A stretch of DNA of 64,000 nt from Alphaproteobacteria bacterium (GTDB taxonomy: Bacteria; Pseudomonadota; Alphaproteobacteria; Rhodospirillales; Rhodospirillaceae), in contig JAURPI010000018.1 of assembly GCA_030835385.1 (NCBI GenBank), positions 1 to 64,000 on the forward strand, read 5' to 3'. The first letter of the stretch is position 1. Every line of letters starts with the position of its first letter. A model generated the notes under the pieces. The model searched no databases. It was not told where the DNA came from and worked only from the letters and a program-made list of their open reading frames with translations. Positions 6,898 through 15,581 of the stretch are shown here, piece by piece. Made by a program: the position numbers and the translations under genes.

Positions 6898-8646
6898 ATG
6901 AGCGAATTTAAGACTGAAGTCCGCGATGGTATGCAGATTGACTGGGATGTGCCCATCACAATGGATGATGGGCTCGTTCTTAAGGCTGATGTTTTCCGGC
7001 CTATAGAAGACGGACAGTATCCTGTCCTTCTAACCTACGGTCCGTACGCAAAAGGCCTGTCGTTTCAAGAAGGCTATCCGAGCGCGTGGGACCGTATGGC
7101 CGAGGAACACCCTGATGTTACGGCCGGTTCAACAAACAAGTATCAAAACTGGGAAGTGGTGGACCCTGAGAAATGGGTGCCCGATGGCTACGTTTGTGTG
7201 CGTGTAGACTCACGGGGCTGTGGTCGGTCGCCAGGTTACATTCAACACTTTGCGCCTCGTGAGACAGATGACTTTGTCTGGTGTATCGAATGGGCTGGTG
7301 TTCAATCATGGAGTAACGGCAAAGTTGGTCTGAGCGGTGTTTCCTATTATGGCATCAACCAGTGGCAGGCGGCATCACGACAGCCGAAGCACTTAGCCGC
7401 TATGTGCATTTGGGAAGGGGCAGCCGACTGGTATCGGGACATGACCCATCATGGCGGCATTCTGTCGACATTCTGGGCGAATTGGTCAGACATGCAGGTC
7501 AAGACGGTCCAGTATGGTCTCGGGGACCGAGGTCCAAAGAGTGTTGTGACCGGCGAGTTGGTTTGTGGCGACGAAAACCTGCCGGAAGATGAGATGGCGA
7601 AGAACCGATGTGATTTCGGCGATGAAATACGCTCTCAACCGCTCGACGGACCTTATTACCGAGAGCGGTCCGCCGACTGGGATAAAATCACCACGCCTTT
7701 ACTCACCGCGGCGAATTGGGGTGGGCAGGGTCTTCATCTACGCGGGAATTTTGAGGGGTATGTCCGCGCCGCTTCCAAAAAAAAGTGGTTAGAGGCTCAT
7801 GGCCTTGAACACTGGACGGAGTTTTATACGGCTTATGGCGTTGAAGTTCAGAAGCGTTTCTTTGGCCATTTTTTGAAGGGCGAAGATACTGGGTGGGCGC
7901 AGCAGCCAAAGGTACAACTGCTTGTTAGGCACGTTGATAAGTTTGAAAAACGGGTCGAAGACCATTGGCCGATACCTCGGACCCAATGGACTAAGTTTTA
8001 CATCAATGCCAGCGGCATGAGCCTTGACGCCGAAGCCCCCCAAGAGGAACAGACCTTATCGTTCGATGCTCAAGGCGATGGCCTAACATTTCTCTCCGAT
8101 CCTCTGGAGTTGGACACGGAAATTACGGGGCCATCAGCGGCTAAGCTGCATATATCGTCTTCAACCACTGACGCAGATTTATTTGTCGTATTTCGTGTCT
8201 TTGATGCCCAAGGTGACGAAGTTACGTTTCAGGGTGCGATCGACCCGCATACACCTATTGGCCAAGGTTGGTTGCGCGCCTCCCATCGTAAATTGGACGC
8301 TGCATTGAGCGAACCGTATCGGCCTTATCACACACATGATGAGGTGCAGCCGCTGGAGCCAGGGCAACCTGTGGAAGTTGATGTTGAAGTCTGGCCGACA
8401 AGCTTAGTCGTGCCGGCAGGGTATCGTCTCGGCTTGACCATACGAGGCAAGGACTATGAGCACGCAAACACGTCGGGAGAACGTCTCTCAAACTTCAAGA
8501 ACGAACTGAAAGGCTGTGGCCCATTCCTGCATGATGATCCGGTTGATCGACCATCAGATGTTTTTAGAGGTGAGACCACAGTTCATGTGGGTGGCGGTAG
8601 AGACGCATTTATTCTTTTGCCTGTTATCCCGGCGAAAGCGCCATAG
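6898..8646 (+). CDS. CocE/NonD-family hydrolase (X-Pro dipeptidyl-peptidase S15 type)
   Basis: A 582-residue serine hydrolase. The N-terminal alpha/beta-hydrolase domain starts with VPITMDDGLVLKADVFRP, contains the DSRGCGRSPG strand and the nucleophile elbow GLSGVSYYGI (Ser in GVSYYG), and the catalytic His region GLEHWTEFY near residue 305. The C-terminal jelly-roll from about 370 ends with LVVPAGYRLGLTIRGKDYE, typical of CocE-like esterases and amidases. Members cleave esters, cocaine-like compounds or acylated amines. The start is the ATG at 6898; an in-frame TTG at 6886 adds four residues. It lies 14 bases after the dehydrogenase in the operon, so it probably releases or processes an ester or amide substrate for the pathway. 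It has no signal peptide, so it should be cytoplasmic. Confidence 0.9.
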   Translation: MSEFKTEVRDGMQIDWDVPITMDDGLVLKADVFRPIEDGQYPVLLTYGPYAKGLSFQEGYPSAWDRMAEEHPDVTAGSTNKYQNWEVVDPEKWVPDGYVCVRVDSRGCGRSPGYIQHFAPRETDDFVWCIEWAGVQSWSNGKVGLSGVSYYGINQWQAASRQPKHLAAMCIWEGAADWYRDMTHHGGILSTFWANWSDMQVKTVQYGLGDRGPKSVVTGELVCGDENLPEDEMAKNRCDFGDEIRSQPLDGPYYRERSADWDKITTPLLTAANWGGQGLHLRGNFEGYVRAASKKKWLEAHGLEHWTEFYTAYGVEVQKRFFGHFLKGEDTGWAQQPKVQLLVRHVDKFEKRVEDHWPIPRTQWTKFYINASGMSLDAEAPQEEQTLSFDAQGDGLTFLSDPLELDTEITGPSAAKLHISSSTTDADLFVVFRVFDAQGDEVTFQGAIDPHTPIGQGWLRASHRKLDAALSEPYRPYHTHDEVQPLEPGQPVEVDVEVWPTSLVVPAGYRLGLTIRGKDYEHANTSGERLSNFKNELKGCGPFLHDDPVDRPSDVFRGETTVHVGGGRDAFILLPVIPAKAP

Positions 8647-8671
8647 TGTTATTGGCTAGGTCGAGTTTGAA

Positions 8672-9349
8672 ATGCCTGCTTCACCCCGCATAGCTTTGAT
8701 CCACGCATTACGCGACTCAATGGTTCCAATTTGGGATGCCTTTGGCTCAGAGTGGCCGGAGGCTGACACATTCAATCTTCTTGATGATTCTTTGTCTGCC
8801 GACCTAGCTAAAGAGGGAAGCCTAACCCAAGGCATTGTAGATCGCTTCGTGACGCTTGGCCGGTATGCACAGCAGACATCAGCAGGCGGGGGGGCGACCA
8901 GAGCGATTCTGTTTACTTGTTCTGCCTTTGGGCCTGCGATAGAGGCCGTTAAACGGGACCTGGATATTCCAGTGCTGACACCAAATGAAGCTGCGTTTGA
9001 TGATGCACTTTCTGCTGGGACTCGTGTTGGGCTCATTGTCACGTTTCCACCATCTGAAGACGCATTGGCGACCGAGCTCAAGGCTTTGGCTTTATCTAAG
9101 GGAGTAGACTTAGAACTCACAACTGCGGTTGCTGATGGCGCCCTCTCAGCGTTGCAGGCCGGTGATGGCGATAGCCATGATTCTCTCATCGGTGAAGTTA
9201 CATCGGATCTAGGTGAGGTTGATTGCATCGTCCTTGGTCAGTTCTCTATGGCACGCGCGGCACCTGATCTTTCTCCTCGTGTCAACGTCCCGGTCATAAC
9301 AACACCGGCCTCTGCGGTTGCCCGTTTGCGTACTCTTCTTGAGGCTTAA
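8672..9349 (+). CDS. Aspartate/glutamate racemase-superfamily protein with one active-site cysteine
   Basis: A 225-residue protein with the two-lobed Asp/Glu/hydantoin racemase layout. The first lobe has the nucleophile motif ILFTCSAFG (Cys83). In the second lobe, where cofactor-independent racemases and maleate isomerases usually carry the second cysteine, the sequence is IVLGQFSMARA with no Cys near residue 191. Two-base racemisation is therefore unlikely. A one-cysteine reaction such as decarboxylation, isomerisation or a lyase step is a better guess, as in related arylmalonate decarboxylase, where one Cys suffices but in the other lobe. It is the fourth gene of the RidA-led operon, 25 bases after the hydrolase. 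The function is not assignable beyond the superfamily. Confidence 0.8.
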   Translation: MPASPRIALIHALRDSMVPIWDAFGSEWPEADTFNLLDDSLSADLAKEGSLTQGIVDRFVTLGRYAQQTSAGGGATRAILFTCSAFGPAIEAVKRDLDIPVLTPNEAAFDDALSAGTRVGLIVTFPPSEDALATELKALALSKGVDLELTTAVADGALSALQAGDGDSHDSLIGEVTSDLGEVDCIVLGQFSMARAAPDLSPRVNVPVITTPASAVARLRTLLEA

Positions 9350-9372
9350 CGTTTTGATGAAGCGCTATCCAT

Positions 9373-10275
9373 ATGTCCAATAGTCAAAGCCTAGAGCATC
9401 CTGTCGCCGTTCTAGGTCTTGGAATTATGGGATCGGCATTGGCGCGGAACCTCCTTGATAGCGGCTTCGCGGTGCAGGGATTTGACCCAGACACAGGGTC
9501 CGCGACAAACGCAGCCGAAAATGGAGCTACGATTCTTGAGACCGCTTCTGAGGCTGTCCAGGGGTGTCGCTTTGTATTGTCGAGCTTGCCATCAGAATCA
9601 GCACTGGCGTCTACAGTAGATGCACTGACCAGCGGGCCGCCCGACCCTGACTTAAAACCAGTCTTAGTTGAGCTCAGCACCTTGTCGATTGAGTCTAAGG
9701 AGAAGGCGCATGACAGCCTCTCACAAAGTGGATTTGATATGCTGGATTGCCCCATAAGTGGAACGGGAGCTCAGGCGGAAACCAAAGATATCGTTCTCTA
9801 TGTAAGTGGGGACGAAGACATATTCACAGCGTGCCAGGGCATATTCGAAGCGATTGCCCGCGATAGTTATTTTCTTGGGGCTTTTGGCAATGGCATGCGG
9901 ATGAAGCTCATCGCGAATCTTCTTGTTGCTATACACAACGTAGCTTCTGGAGAAGCTCTGGCTTTGGCCACTAAGGCCGGCCTCGATCCACAGAAAGTAT
10001 TAGACGTGATTTCCTCTGGCGCGGGGTCTTCCAAAATATTCGAGCTGCGTGGCCCGATGATGGTGCGCGAAACTTATGAGCCGGCGACGATGAAACTGGA
10101 TGTCTGGCAAAAGGACATGGCGTTGATCAATGACTTTGCACGTGAACTCGGGGCGACGACACCATTATTCGATAAAACACAGCCACTGTACGAGGCGGCA
10201 AACGAACGGGGCCTGGGTGATCAAGACACAGCTGCTGTGCATAAGGCCTTTATTCAGCCAGTGGCAAAAGACTAA
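9373..10275 (+). CDS. NAD(P)-dependent beta-hydroxyacid dehydrogenase, second copy
   Basis: A 300-residue protein of the same family as the product at 5999. The Rossmann motif is VLGLGIMGSALARNLLDSG, the substrate motif LDCPISGTGAQAETKDIVLY, and the C-terminal helical domain contains the lysine region GNGMRMKLIANLLVAIHNV. It lies 23 bases after the racemase-like gene and ends the operon. The two operon enzymes differ clearly in sequence, so they probably act on different hydroxy- or imino-acid intermediates rather than being a recent duplication. An imine-reductase-like activity is also possible in this fold. Regulation is expected to follow the LysR-controlled promoter at 4.5 kb. Confidence 0.87.
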   Translation: MSNSQSLEHPVAVLGLGIMGSALARNLLDSGFAVQGFDPDTGSATNAAENGATILETASEAVQGCRFVLSSLPSESALASTVDALTSGPPDPDLKPVLVELSTLSIESKEKAHDSLSQSGFDMLDCPISGTGAQAETKDIVLYVSGDEDIFTACQGIFEAIARDSYFLGAFGNGMRMKLIANLLVAIHNVASGEALALATKAGLDPQKVLDVISSGAGSSKIFELRGPMMVRETYEPATMKLDVWQKDMALINDFARELGATTPLFDKTQPLYEAANERGLGDQDTAAVHKAFIQPVAKD

Positions 10276-10348
10276 ACACGGAACTAGAACACCCGACAGA
10301 TACCCTCAATTAAGCCGGGCTGAAAATTCTGCGCGGGTCAGGGTAATG

Positions 10349-11557
10349 CTATGCTTTCTTAATAGCGTGGCGAATACCAAATCCGGGTTGAACAGATTTG
10401 GCGTCTTTATTCATCGTAAATCCTGCCTTTCTTAGTTCACCCTCGAAGTCAAAAGCGATGAAATCTGGAGTCCATGGCTCGCAGTTCCAACGATGGTCCC
10501 ACCAACGGAAGTACTGGCTATAGATATTGTTCTTATAGCTACCTGTCCGGAAATCGTTGGGGTAGTAATAGCCGCCTGGGCGCAAGACTCTGTATGCCTC
10601 AGCAATAACTGCTTTGTTGGCTTCAGGCGGCATTTCATGGTTGATAATGAATGACGTCACAATATCAAAGTATCCGTCTGGGAATTTGGTATCCTCAGCA
10701 TTGCGTTGAGCAAAATGAACGTCTACTCCAATATCTCTAGCTTTCAAATGAGCGTAGCGGACCATCGGCCCACCAACATCGATGCCCCATACCTCTGCGT
10801 CTGGGAACCGCTCCTTTAAGGCCGCGGTTAACCGACCTATGCCACAGCCCATATCAAGAATTCGTTTTACTTTGCCGTTTTCAGGTAAAGGTAAGCGTTC
10901 GGCAGCCCGGACGTGGTTCTCATCCTGCTCATTCCCTCTATGCATGCGCACCCCGGCAAAGAAACTATTGGTGCCATGGTGGTAAACGTGGCCAATAAGC
11001 GGATCGCCAACATATCCTCCCGGCATCATGTGGAACTCATGCCGAGCATAATCGGGTATTTCTAAGTCTGGATTAAGTTCAAGGGTGCCGGGTCCATCTT
11101 TATCCGCGGCTTCCATCTCAGCTAAGTACTCATCAGCGTGTTCATGGAAATAGTCCTGAAGGACTTTCCACGTAATTTGTTGATTGCTAATCCATACGCG
11201 GGCACTGGTTTGGGCTAGAAAATCGTCTTCGACAAGACTCACAGCTTCAGCCATTGTCAGGTTAGCTTTCGGGTCCAGGCCTTTCTCTTCCAGAATAGTG
11301 TTCATTCGTTTCCGTGCGATCGGTGCGAACCTTTGATGAAATTTCCGGAACCCAGTAACGAAATCATGTTTGCTTTCAAGGTCTAGATCAGGGACGCGTT
11401 CGAAACGGCCTTTTATACCACGTCTATTGACATCACCTTCGGGTGAAAGATTGACGTCAGTGAAAGTTGTTGCGCTTACTTTTCGGCTAGAGAATAAAGC
11501 GCTGACGAAAGAGGTTGCAGCGGCAGCCGCGGCGAACAGTGAGCGACCGTTGAGCAT
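10349..11557 (-). CDS. SAM-dependent methyltransferase, PGGY-domain family, copy 1 (with hydrophobic N-terminus)
   Basis: A 402-residue protein. The C-terminal half is a class I methyltransferase: motif I ILDMGCGIGRLTAALK, motif II region WGIDVGGPMVRYAH, then the DIVTSFIINHE strand and YRVLRPGGYYYP. The N-terminal half of about 200 residues is not a standard domain but is shared with the proteins at 19883 and 59362: a helical region, then LNPDLEIPDYARHEFHMMPGGY and a Y-H-x-G strand. Unlike the other two copies it starts with a hydrophobic stretch MLNGRSLFAAAAAATSFVSALF that looks like a signal peptide or anchor, which is odd for a SAM enzyme. Upstream on the same strand lies the 3' end of a flavin oxidase gene. 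The substrate is unknown. Confidence 0.85.
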   Translation of the reverse strand: MLNGRSLFAAAAAATSFVSALFSSRKVSATTFTDVNLSPEGDVNRRGIKGRFERVPDLDLESKHDFVTGFRKFHQRFAPIARKRMNTILEEKGLDPKANLTMAEAVSLVEDDFLAQTSARVWISNQQITWKVLQDYFHEHADEYLAEMEAADKDGPGTLELNPDLEIPDYARHEFHMMPGGYVGDPLIGHVYHHGTNSFFAGVRMHRGNEQDENHVRAAERLPLPENGKVKRILDMGCGIGRLTAALKERFPDAEVWGIDVGGPMVRYAHLKARDIGVDVHFAQRNAEDTKFPDGYFDIVTSFIINHEMPPEANKAVIAEAYRVLRPGGYYYPNDFRTGSYKNNIYSQYFRWWDHRWNCEPWTPDFIAFDFEGELRKAGFTMNKDAKSVQPGFGIRHAIKKA

Positions 11558-11692
11558 TGTATTCCCCCTGTTGTTTCAATTGTTTTTGTTGCCCCACGAT
11601 GGAACAAGTTAGAGGTGGTCAGGTCGACAATGTGCGACGATGGTTAAATCGCACGTCCTTACGGTGTCGCATCAATCATACGAACCAGGGCA

Positions 11693-11940
11693 TTAAACCG
11701 TTGGCTCGATATTGGCGTTCAAGCGCAGGAAATTGGTCGGGTCATATTTATTTTTCAAGGCAACAAGTCGATCGTAGTTACCGCGATAATTCTCATTTAA
11801 TTTTTCTTGCTGCTGGTCGATCATAAAGTTGACATAGAAGCCACCGCTCGTGAAAGGCTCCAGAGCGTCCCAGTAGTTGCGACACCATTGTACGTTTCCG
11901 TCAGATAGTTCGGCATCTTCCCAGCCACTACTAATTTCTA
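11693..11940 (-). pseudogene. FAD-linked oxidase, C-terminal BBE-domain remnant
   Basis: The minus strand reads about 80 codons ending at the stop at 11693-11695 with a clear berberine-bridge-enzyme C-terminus: SGGFYVNFMIDQQQEK, NYDRLVALKNKYDPTNFLRL and NANIEP. These are the last residues of FAD-binding oxidases of the vanillyl-alcohol/6-hydroxynicotine type, whose full length is about 450-500. There is no start codon, and similarity stops at about 11940, where a plus-strand gene fragment begins. The 5' five sixths of the gene have been deleted. It lies 135 bases upstream of methyltransferase copy 1 on the same strand and was probably its operon partner. Confidence 0.8.
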
Positions 11941-12603
11941 TTTAATACTGTGTATCTCGGTGAGGGAATTCGGTTTTATCAAGCAGCTGGTTTTGACGAG
12001 GATCAGTTGAATGTATATCGGCAACGATTTGGATGGTATGGAGCGCGTATCACACCCTTGCCGAACGCTATTCACCGTATGGTAAATGATCAGGAGATCC
12101 AGATTGGCGACAACAAGTGGAAGGTTGTTGTCGGCACGGGTCATTCGCCCGAGCACGCTTGTCTTTACTGTGAGGATCAGAATGTGGTGATCGCTGGAGA
12201 TCAAATATTGCCGCGTATTTCTTCTAACGTGAGTGTTAGGCCTAATGAGCCGACTGAAAACCCTCTGGCGGAATGGCTAGAATCTTGCCGTATGCTTATT
12301 GAAACATTACCATCAGACATTCTCGTCTTGCCGTCGCATGGCCGGCCATTTCAAGGTGCGCATGAACGCTTAAATGCATTGATTCACGATCACGAAGATA
12401 GCCTTGAGAAGCTGTATGGCCTGTGCGAAGAGCCTCAACGTGTGGTCGACACCTTTCCGACCTTGTTTAAGGGTGAGATCGGAGAAAACAATCTCATAAT
12501 TGCGGTCGGCGAGAGTCTGGCCCATCTCCACTATCTCCTTGCAGAAGGGCGTATTGCGGTTAAGAGAGGCGCGGACGACGTAAATCTGTATTACCGTGCT
12601 TAG
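11941..12603 (+). pseudogene. MBL-fold metallohydrolase, 5'-truncated
   Basis: An open frame of about 220 codons (first usable start GTG 11950) matches the C-terminal two thirds of the intact metallo-beta-lactamase-fold protein at 46172. Shared stretches include GTGHSPEHACL (GTGHSPELAAL in the intact one), GDQILPRISSNVSV, LPSDILVLPSHG and the tail GESLAHLHYLLAEGRIAVKR. The N-terminal third with the metal-binding HxHxDH motif is missing, so two of the zinc ligands are gone and hydrolase activity is not expected. Similarity begins right at the junction with the BBE remnant. A short product may still be translated. Confidence 0.8.
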
Positions 12604-12646
12604 GGTGATGTATATATCAAGCCCCTTCTAATCGTCAGAGGTCATT

Positions 12647-14116
12647 ATGCCTCGATCACTAATCGCTGACACCCTTTTAAAGAATGCATATGTAGTGACC
12701 GTGGACACGGAGCGGCGTGTTTTTACAAATGGCTATGTCGCTTTTCATGACGGGCGTGTATTGGCGGTTGGCAAGATGCCAGACTGCAAAGTCGAGGCCA
12801 GGGATGTAATCGATTGCCGCGGCAAGGTTGTGCTTCCTGGATTCACCAATGCGCACAATCACCTCATTCAGGTTTTCTTTCGGGGCTATAATGATGACCG
12901 TTGGCCCGTCACCGATTTTCCAGCCGCTGTTGCTGCGTTGCTTAAACAGCAAGCTCTTGTAGCAAGCCGATTGGACGAAGAGCGCAGCTACATATTGGCG
13001 CGCCTACATACCTTGGATCTAATTCGATCTGGGTATGTGGGGACACACGACGAACATTTTCTGAATGCGATTCCTAAATCAGTAGACGGGGCATGGCAGG
13101 CTCTGCATGAATCAGGTATGCGCGGTTTTCTCGCGCGTTGTATTGTTAACGGCGAAAAAGTGCCCGAAGCCGACCGTGAGACTGTCGATGATGGCCTTAA
13201 GGAAGTTCAGCGTTTAGGAGCGAAGTTCAATACGTCTCGGATTGAAGTCGCGTCAGGTATTTTAAATTATCAATATCTTGCGGACCCAGAGGATATGCGC
13301 CGCATTGCCGATGCGAGTGCTGCCATGAACGTGCGCCTCGACGTAGATATGACCGACAACTCACAAGGTAGGGCCCTCAAAGCTCGTGGCTATAACGGAG
13401 GGCAGATCGAGTATTATCAGGATTACGGTGTCCTTCAGCAGCCAATGTATGCGGGTAAAGCCGTTCATGTGCAGTCCCACGAGTTTGATATTCTTGCAAA
13501 ACAGGATGGGCGCGTTGGGCTGGTCCCAATTTTAAGACAATTCGACGCTGCTGGCCTTCCAGTCCACCACTTTCTATCTCGCGATGTCATTCCAGGCTTG
13601 GGTACCGATGGTCCTATGGTTTCGGACTGCCAGAATGTTTTCGAACTTATGCGGCAAACCATTTTAACTCAGAATCTTGCGATTATACGTGAAAGTAGGG
13701 ATGGGGCGCCATCACCAGCCGCCCAGCACTGGGCCACCAGTGAAACTGTTATTGAAATGGCATCGCTGGGTAGCGCGCGAACTTTGTTTATGGATGACGT
13801 AACAGGCAGTATTGAGGTGGGAAAAGCCGCTGACTGCGTTATTGCTAATCTCAATCGTGCGACTATGCGTCCCACTCAACAAGACCTTCGCACACTCGGT
13901 ATTTTGGTGTGGGCAGGTGCGGCGGATTCTGTCGACACGGTGTTTGTCGAGGGACGAAAGATTCTTGAAGACAATCAGTCTACCGTTTGGGATGAGGAGG
14001 AGGTGATCCACGATGCAGAGAGGGTTATGGCTGAAATATCAGAAGAGACAGACTTGCCGTCTTTGATGCCCGATCGCGCCGCTGGCCGTCAGTACAGAGG
14101 GTGGACGTACATCTAA
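12647..14116 (+). CDS. Amidohydrolase-family protein (cytosine deaminase / chlorohydrolase-like)
   Basis: A 489-residue metal-dependent hydrolase. Residues about 1-60 are the N-terminal beta-sandwich (LLKNAYVVTVDTERRVFTNG), then the metal-binding motif GFTNAHNHL with His70 and His72, a helical barrel, later ligand regions HVQSHEFD and GLGTDGP, and the C-terminal sandwich ending SIEVGKAADCVIANL. Subtype III amidohydrolases deaminate or dechlorinate heterocycles such as cytosine, guanine, S-adenosylhomocysteine or triazines. The segment that would hold the E of the HxE pair is hard to place, so the substrate cannot be named. It has an AGAGG ribosome binding site and stands alone on the plus strand, 43 bases after the MBL remnant. 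Confidence 0.87.
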   Translation: MPRSLIADTLLKNAYVVTVDTERRVFTNGYVAFHDGRVLAVGKMPDCKVEARDVIDCRGKVVLPGFTNAHNHLIQVFFRGYNDDRWPVTDFPAAVAALLKQQALVASRLDEERSYILARLHTLDLIRSGYVGTHDEHFLNAIPKSVDGAWQALHESGMRGFLARCIVNGEKVPEADRETVDDGLKEVQRLGAKFNTSRIEVASGILNYQYLADPEDMRRIADASAAMNVRLDVDMTDNSQGRALKARGYNGGQIEYYQDYGVLQQPMYAGKAVHVQSHEFDILAKQDGRVGLVPILRQFDAAGLPVHHFLSRDVIPGLGTDGPMVSDCQNVFELMRQTILTQNLAIIRESRDGAPSPAAQHWATSETVIEMASLGSARTLFMDDVTGSIEVGKAADCVIANLNRATMRPTQQDLRTLGILVWAGAADSVDTVFVEGRKILEDNQSTVWDEEEVIHDAERVMAEISEETDLPSLMPDRAAGRQYRGWTYI

Positions 14117-14129
14117 CCCAGCAACTTGT

Positions 14130-14909
14130 TTAAAAAGGGTGTTGTGTTCCGTCGTAGCTAAACAACTTACCCGTATCTTCAATAGACAAACCTTCGATCA
14201 CGGCAATCATTCCGCCGATACTTTGTTGCGGTTCAATGAGCCCTGGGAAATTTACGTCTCCCATTTTTTCGACCTTGACCTGTCCAGGAGAGAGAGACGC
14301 AACTATGACGCCATCTTTCTCTAAATCGCCCGCAATTATTTTAATGTACATATTAAGAGTGGCTTTAGACGCCTTGTACCAGTATCCGCCTGGCATGGTT
14401 GGTCCGCGAAATCCAAAGGTACCTGCCAGAGAACTTATAGCGACAATCGTTTTGTCTTCACTGGCTTTGACGTGGCCCGCAAAGGCTTCGGCAATTTTTA
14501 GACCACCCAATGCGTTGATACGCATGAAACTTTCCCACTGGTTGTAGTCGAGTGTCCCGAAAGACTGCGGGACTGGATTGCGAAAGTCACCCGTAATGCC
14601 TGCATTGCTGACGAGCACGTCAATTGTCGTACCTTCAAGCTTTGACGCTAGGCCATCAATTTGCTGATGATTGGTTACATCCATGGTCTCGATGTGAATA
14701 AGGCCGGGAAATTCGCTCCGCAGATTGATTAAGGACTCAGGTTCCGCAGTGCGGCGATGGGTGGCTATGACGTCCCACCCCTTGGCAGCATATTGCTTGG
14801 CAAATTCCAGACCAATTCCAGAATTCGATCCGGTGATCAGCACGGTCTTGGCTTCGACAGAAGCAATGACAAACGTTGCGAGCGCAGCTGCGAGAAGGGT
14901 AAGGCGCAT
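14130..14909 (-). CDS. Short-chain dehydrogenase/reductase with N-terminal signal peptide
   Basis: A 259-residue SDR. After a hydrophobic leader MRLTLLAAALATFVIASVEA the Rossmann fold begins at once (KTVLITGSNSGIGLEFAKQY), followed by the adenine-ring motif MDVTN, VSNAGI, the catalytic Ser in IVAISSLAG and YKASK carrying Tyr and Lys. These are the classical SDR residues, so the enzyme fold is intact. The leader ends in VEA, a plausible signal-peptidase site, which would place an NAD(P)-dependent enzyme in the periplasm, where free NAD(P) is scarce. The gene converges with the amidohydrolase with 13 bases between their stops. Three other exported NAD(P)-binding proteins are encoded in this window. 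Confidence 0.86.
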   Translation of the reverse strand: MRLTLLAAALATFVIASVEAKTVLITGSNSGIGLEFAKQYAAKGWDVIATHRRTAEPESLINLRSEFPGLIHIETMDVTNHQQIDGLASKLEGTTIDVLVSNAGITGDFRNPVPQSFGTLDYNQWESFMRINALGGLKIAEAFAGHVKASEDKTIVAISSLAGTFGFRGPTMPGGYWYKASKATLNMYIKIIAGDLEKDGVIVASLSPGQVKVEKMGDVNFPGLIEPQQSIGGMIAVIEGLSIEDTGKLFSYDGTQHPF

Positions 14910-15278
14910 GGAGGTCCCCTTAGGTTGATTGAACTGATTATATTGACCAGATCATAGCGAGGCGGCGTCGGATTTGAGGAGTCCCCATGTCCGACGTCCG
15001 CATAGTGGCGTTCATTTCAGGCTAGTCGTTTTGACCCATTAGATAGCCCAAAAGATGGGGGGAGTTATTTCTAACCTCGCGAACGGTCAATTGTGATGGC
15101 GGTCTCTAGTAGCCCTATCTCTATCGGTATCCCTGAAAAACAGGGAGCATTCCATTTGCCGACCTTATTGCCAGTTTTTCCCGAATACAATTTTGCACCT
15201 ATCCTGGGCGTTAAAGGTGTTCTCTTACCCAGTTGCAACTTCGTCCACTTTAACCTTACCACCAGCTTGCAATTTGAC
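14910..15278. other. Intergenic region without a recognised gene
   Basis: About 370 bases between the exported SDR and the serine-hydrolase scrap. I see no conserved reading frame, tRNA or strong promoter. The short frames present have no recognisable motifs. This is the left part of a degraded zone that extends to about 16.8 kb. Confidence 0.5.
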
Positions 15279-15449
15279 GGCAACGCCAATCAAGTCGTCT
15301 ATATCATCCCGTCACAAAACCTGGTTGTCCTTCGCACCGGATTGTCGCTGCCACGAACGATGGAAACCGAATGGGACAACTCAGCACTTCCAAACACCAT
15401 TATGTGCGGCATTAAAAAAGACAAACAGATATCAGTACCGCAACGGTAG
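15279..15449 (+). pseudogene. Serine hydrolase (class C beta-lactamase family), C-terminal scrap
   Basis: A frame of about 56 codons ending at the stop at 15447-15449 reads NQVVYIIPSQNLVVLRTG and later ETEWDNSALPNTIMCGIKK. This matches the last 50 residues or so of beta-lactamase/esterase-family proteins (pattern G..VYVIPS..LVVVR.G followed by WD...LPN.I). The preceding 60 codons of the open frame do not resemble the family, and the rest of a 400-residue enzyme is missing. It is a decayed fragment with no independent function expected. Confidence 0.6.
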
Positions 15450-15489
15450 TTGTTCTAAGGGCGGCTCTTGCCAGCCTGACAATGCTGCC

Positions 15490-15547
15490 TGAGCTGTTTA
15501 GAGTATGTAGGAGAGGGGTCTCTATAGCCCTGAGACTGGTTGGCTGT
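15490..15547 (+). repeat. Copy 1 of a 58-65-bp intergenic repeat
   Basis: This segment aligns with 16588-16652 in the same orientation: TGAgCTgTTTAGA, then GGAGAGG, TCTCTA..CC..GAGA and TGGTTGGC. Copy 1 lacks about seven bases in the middle. The two copies flank the GST gene on its left and right sides. Their identity as a named element is unknown to me. Confidence 0.55.
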
Positions 15548-15581
15548 GTGCGCAGTCACCGGTGAACATTTCTCATGCGGT

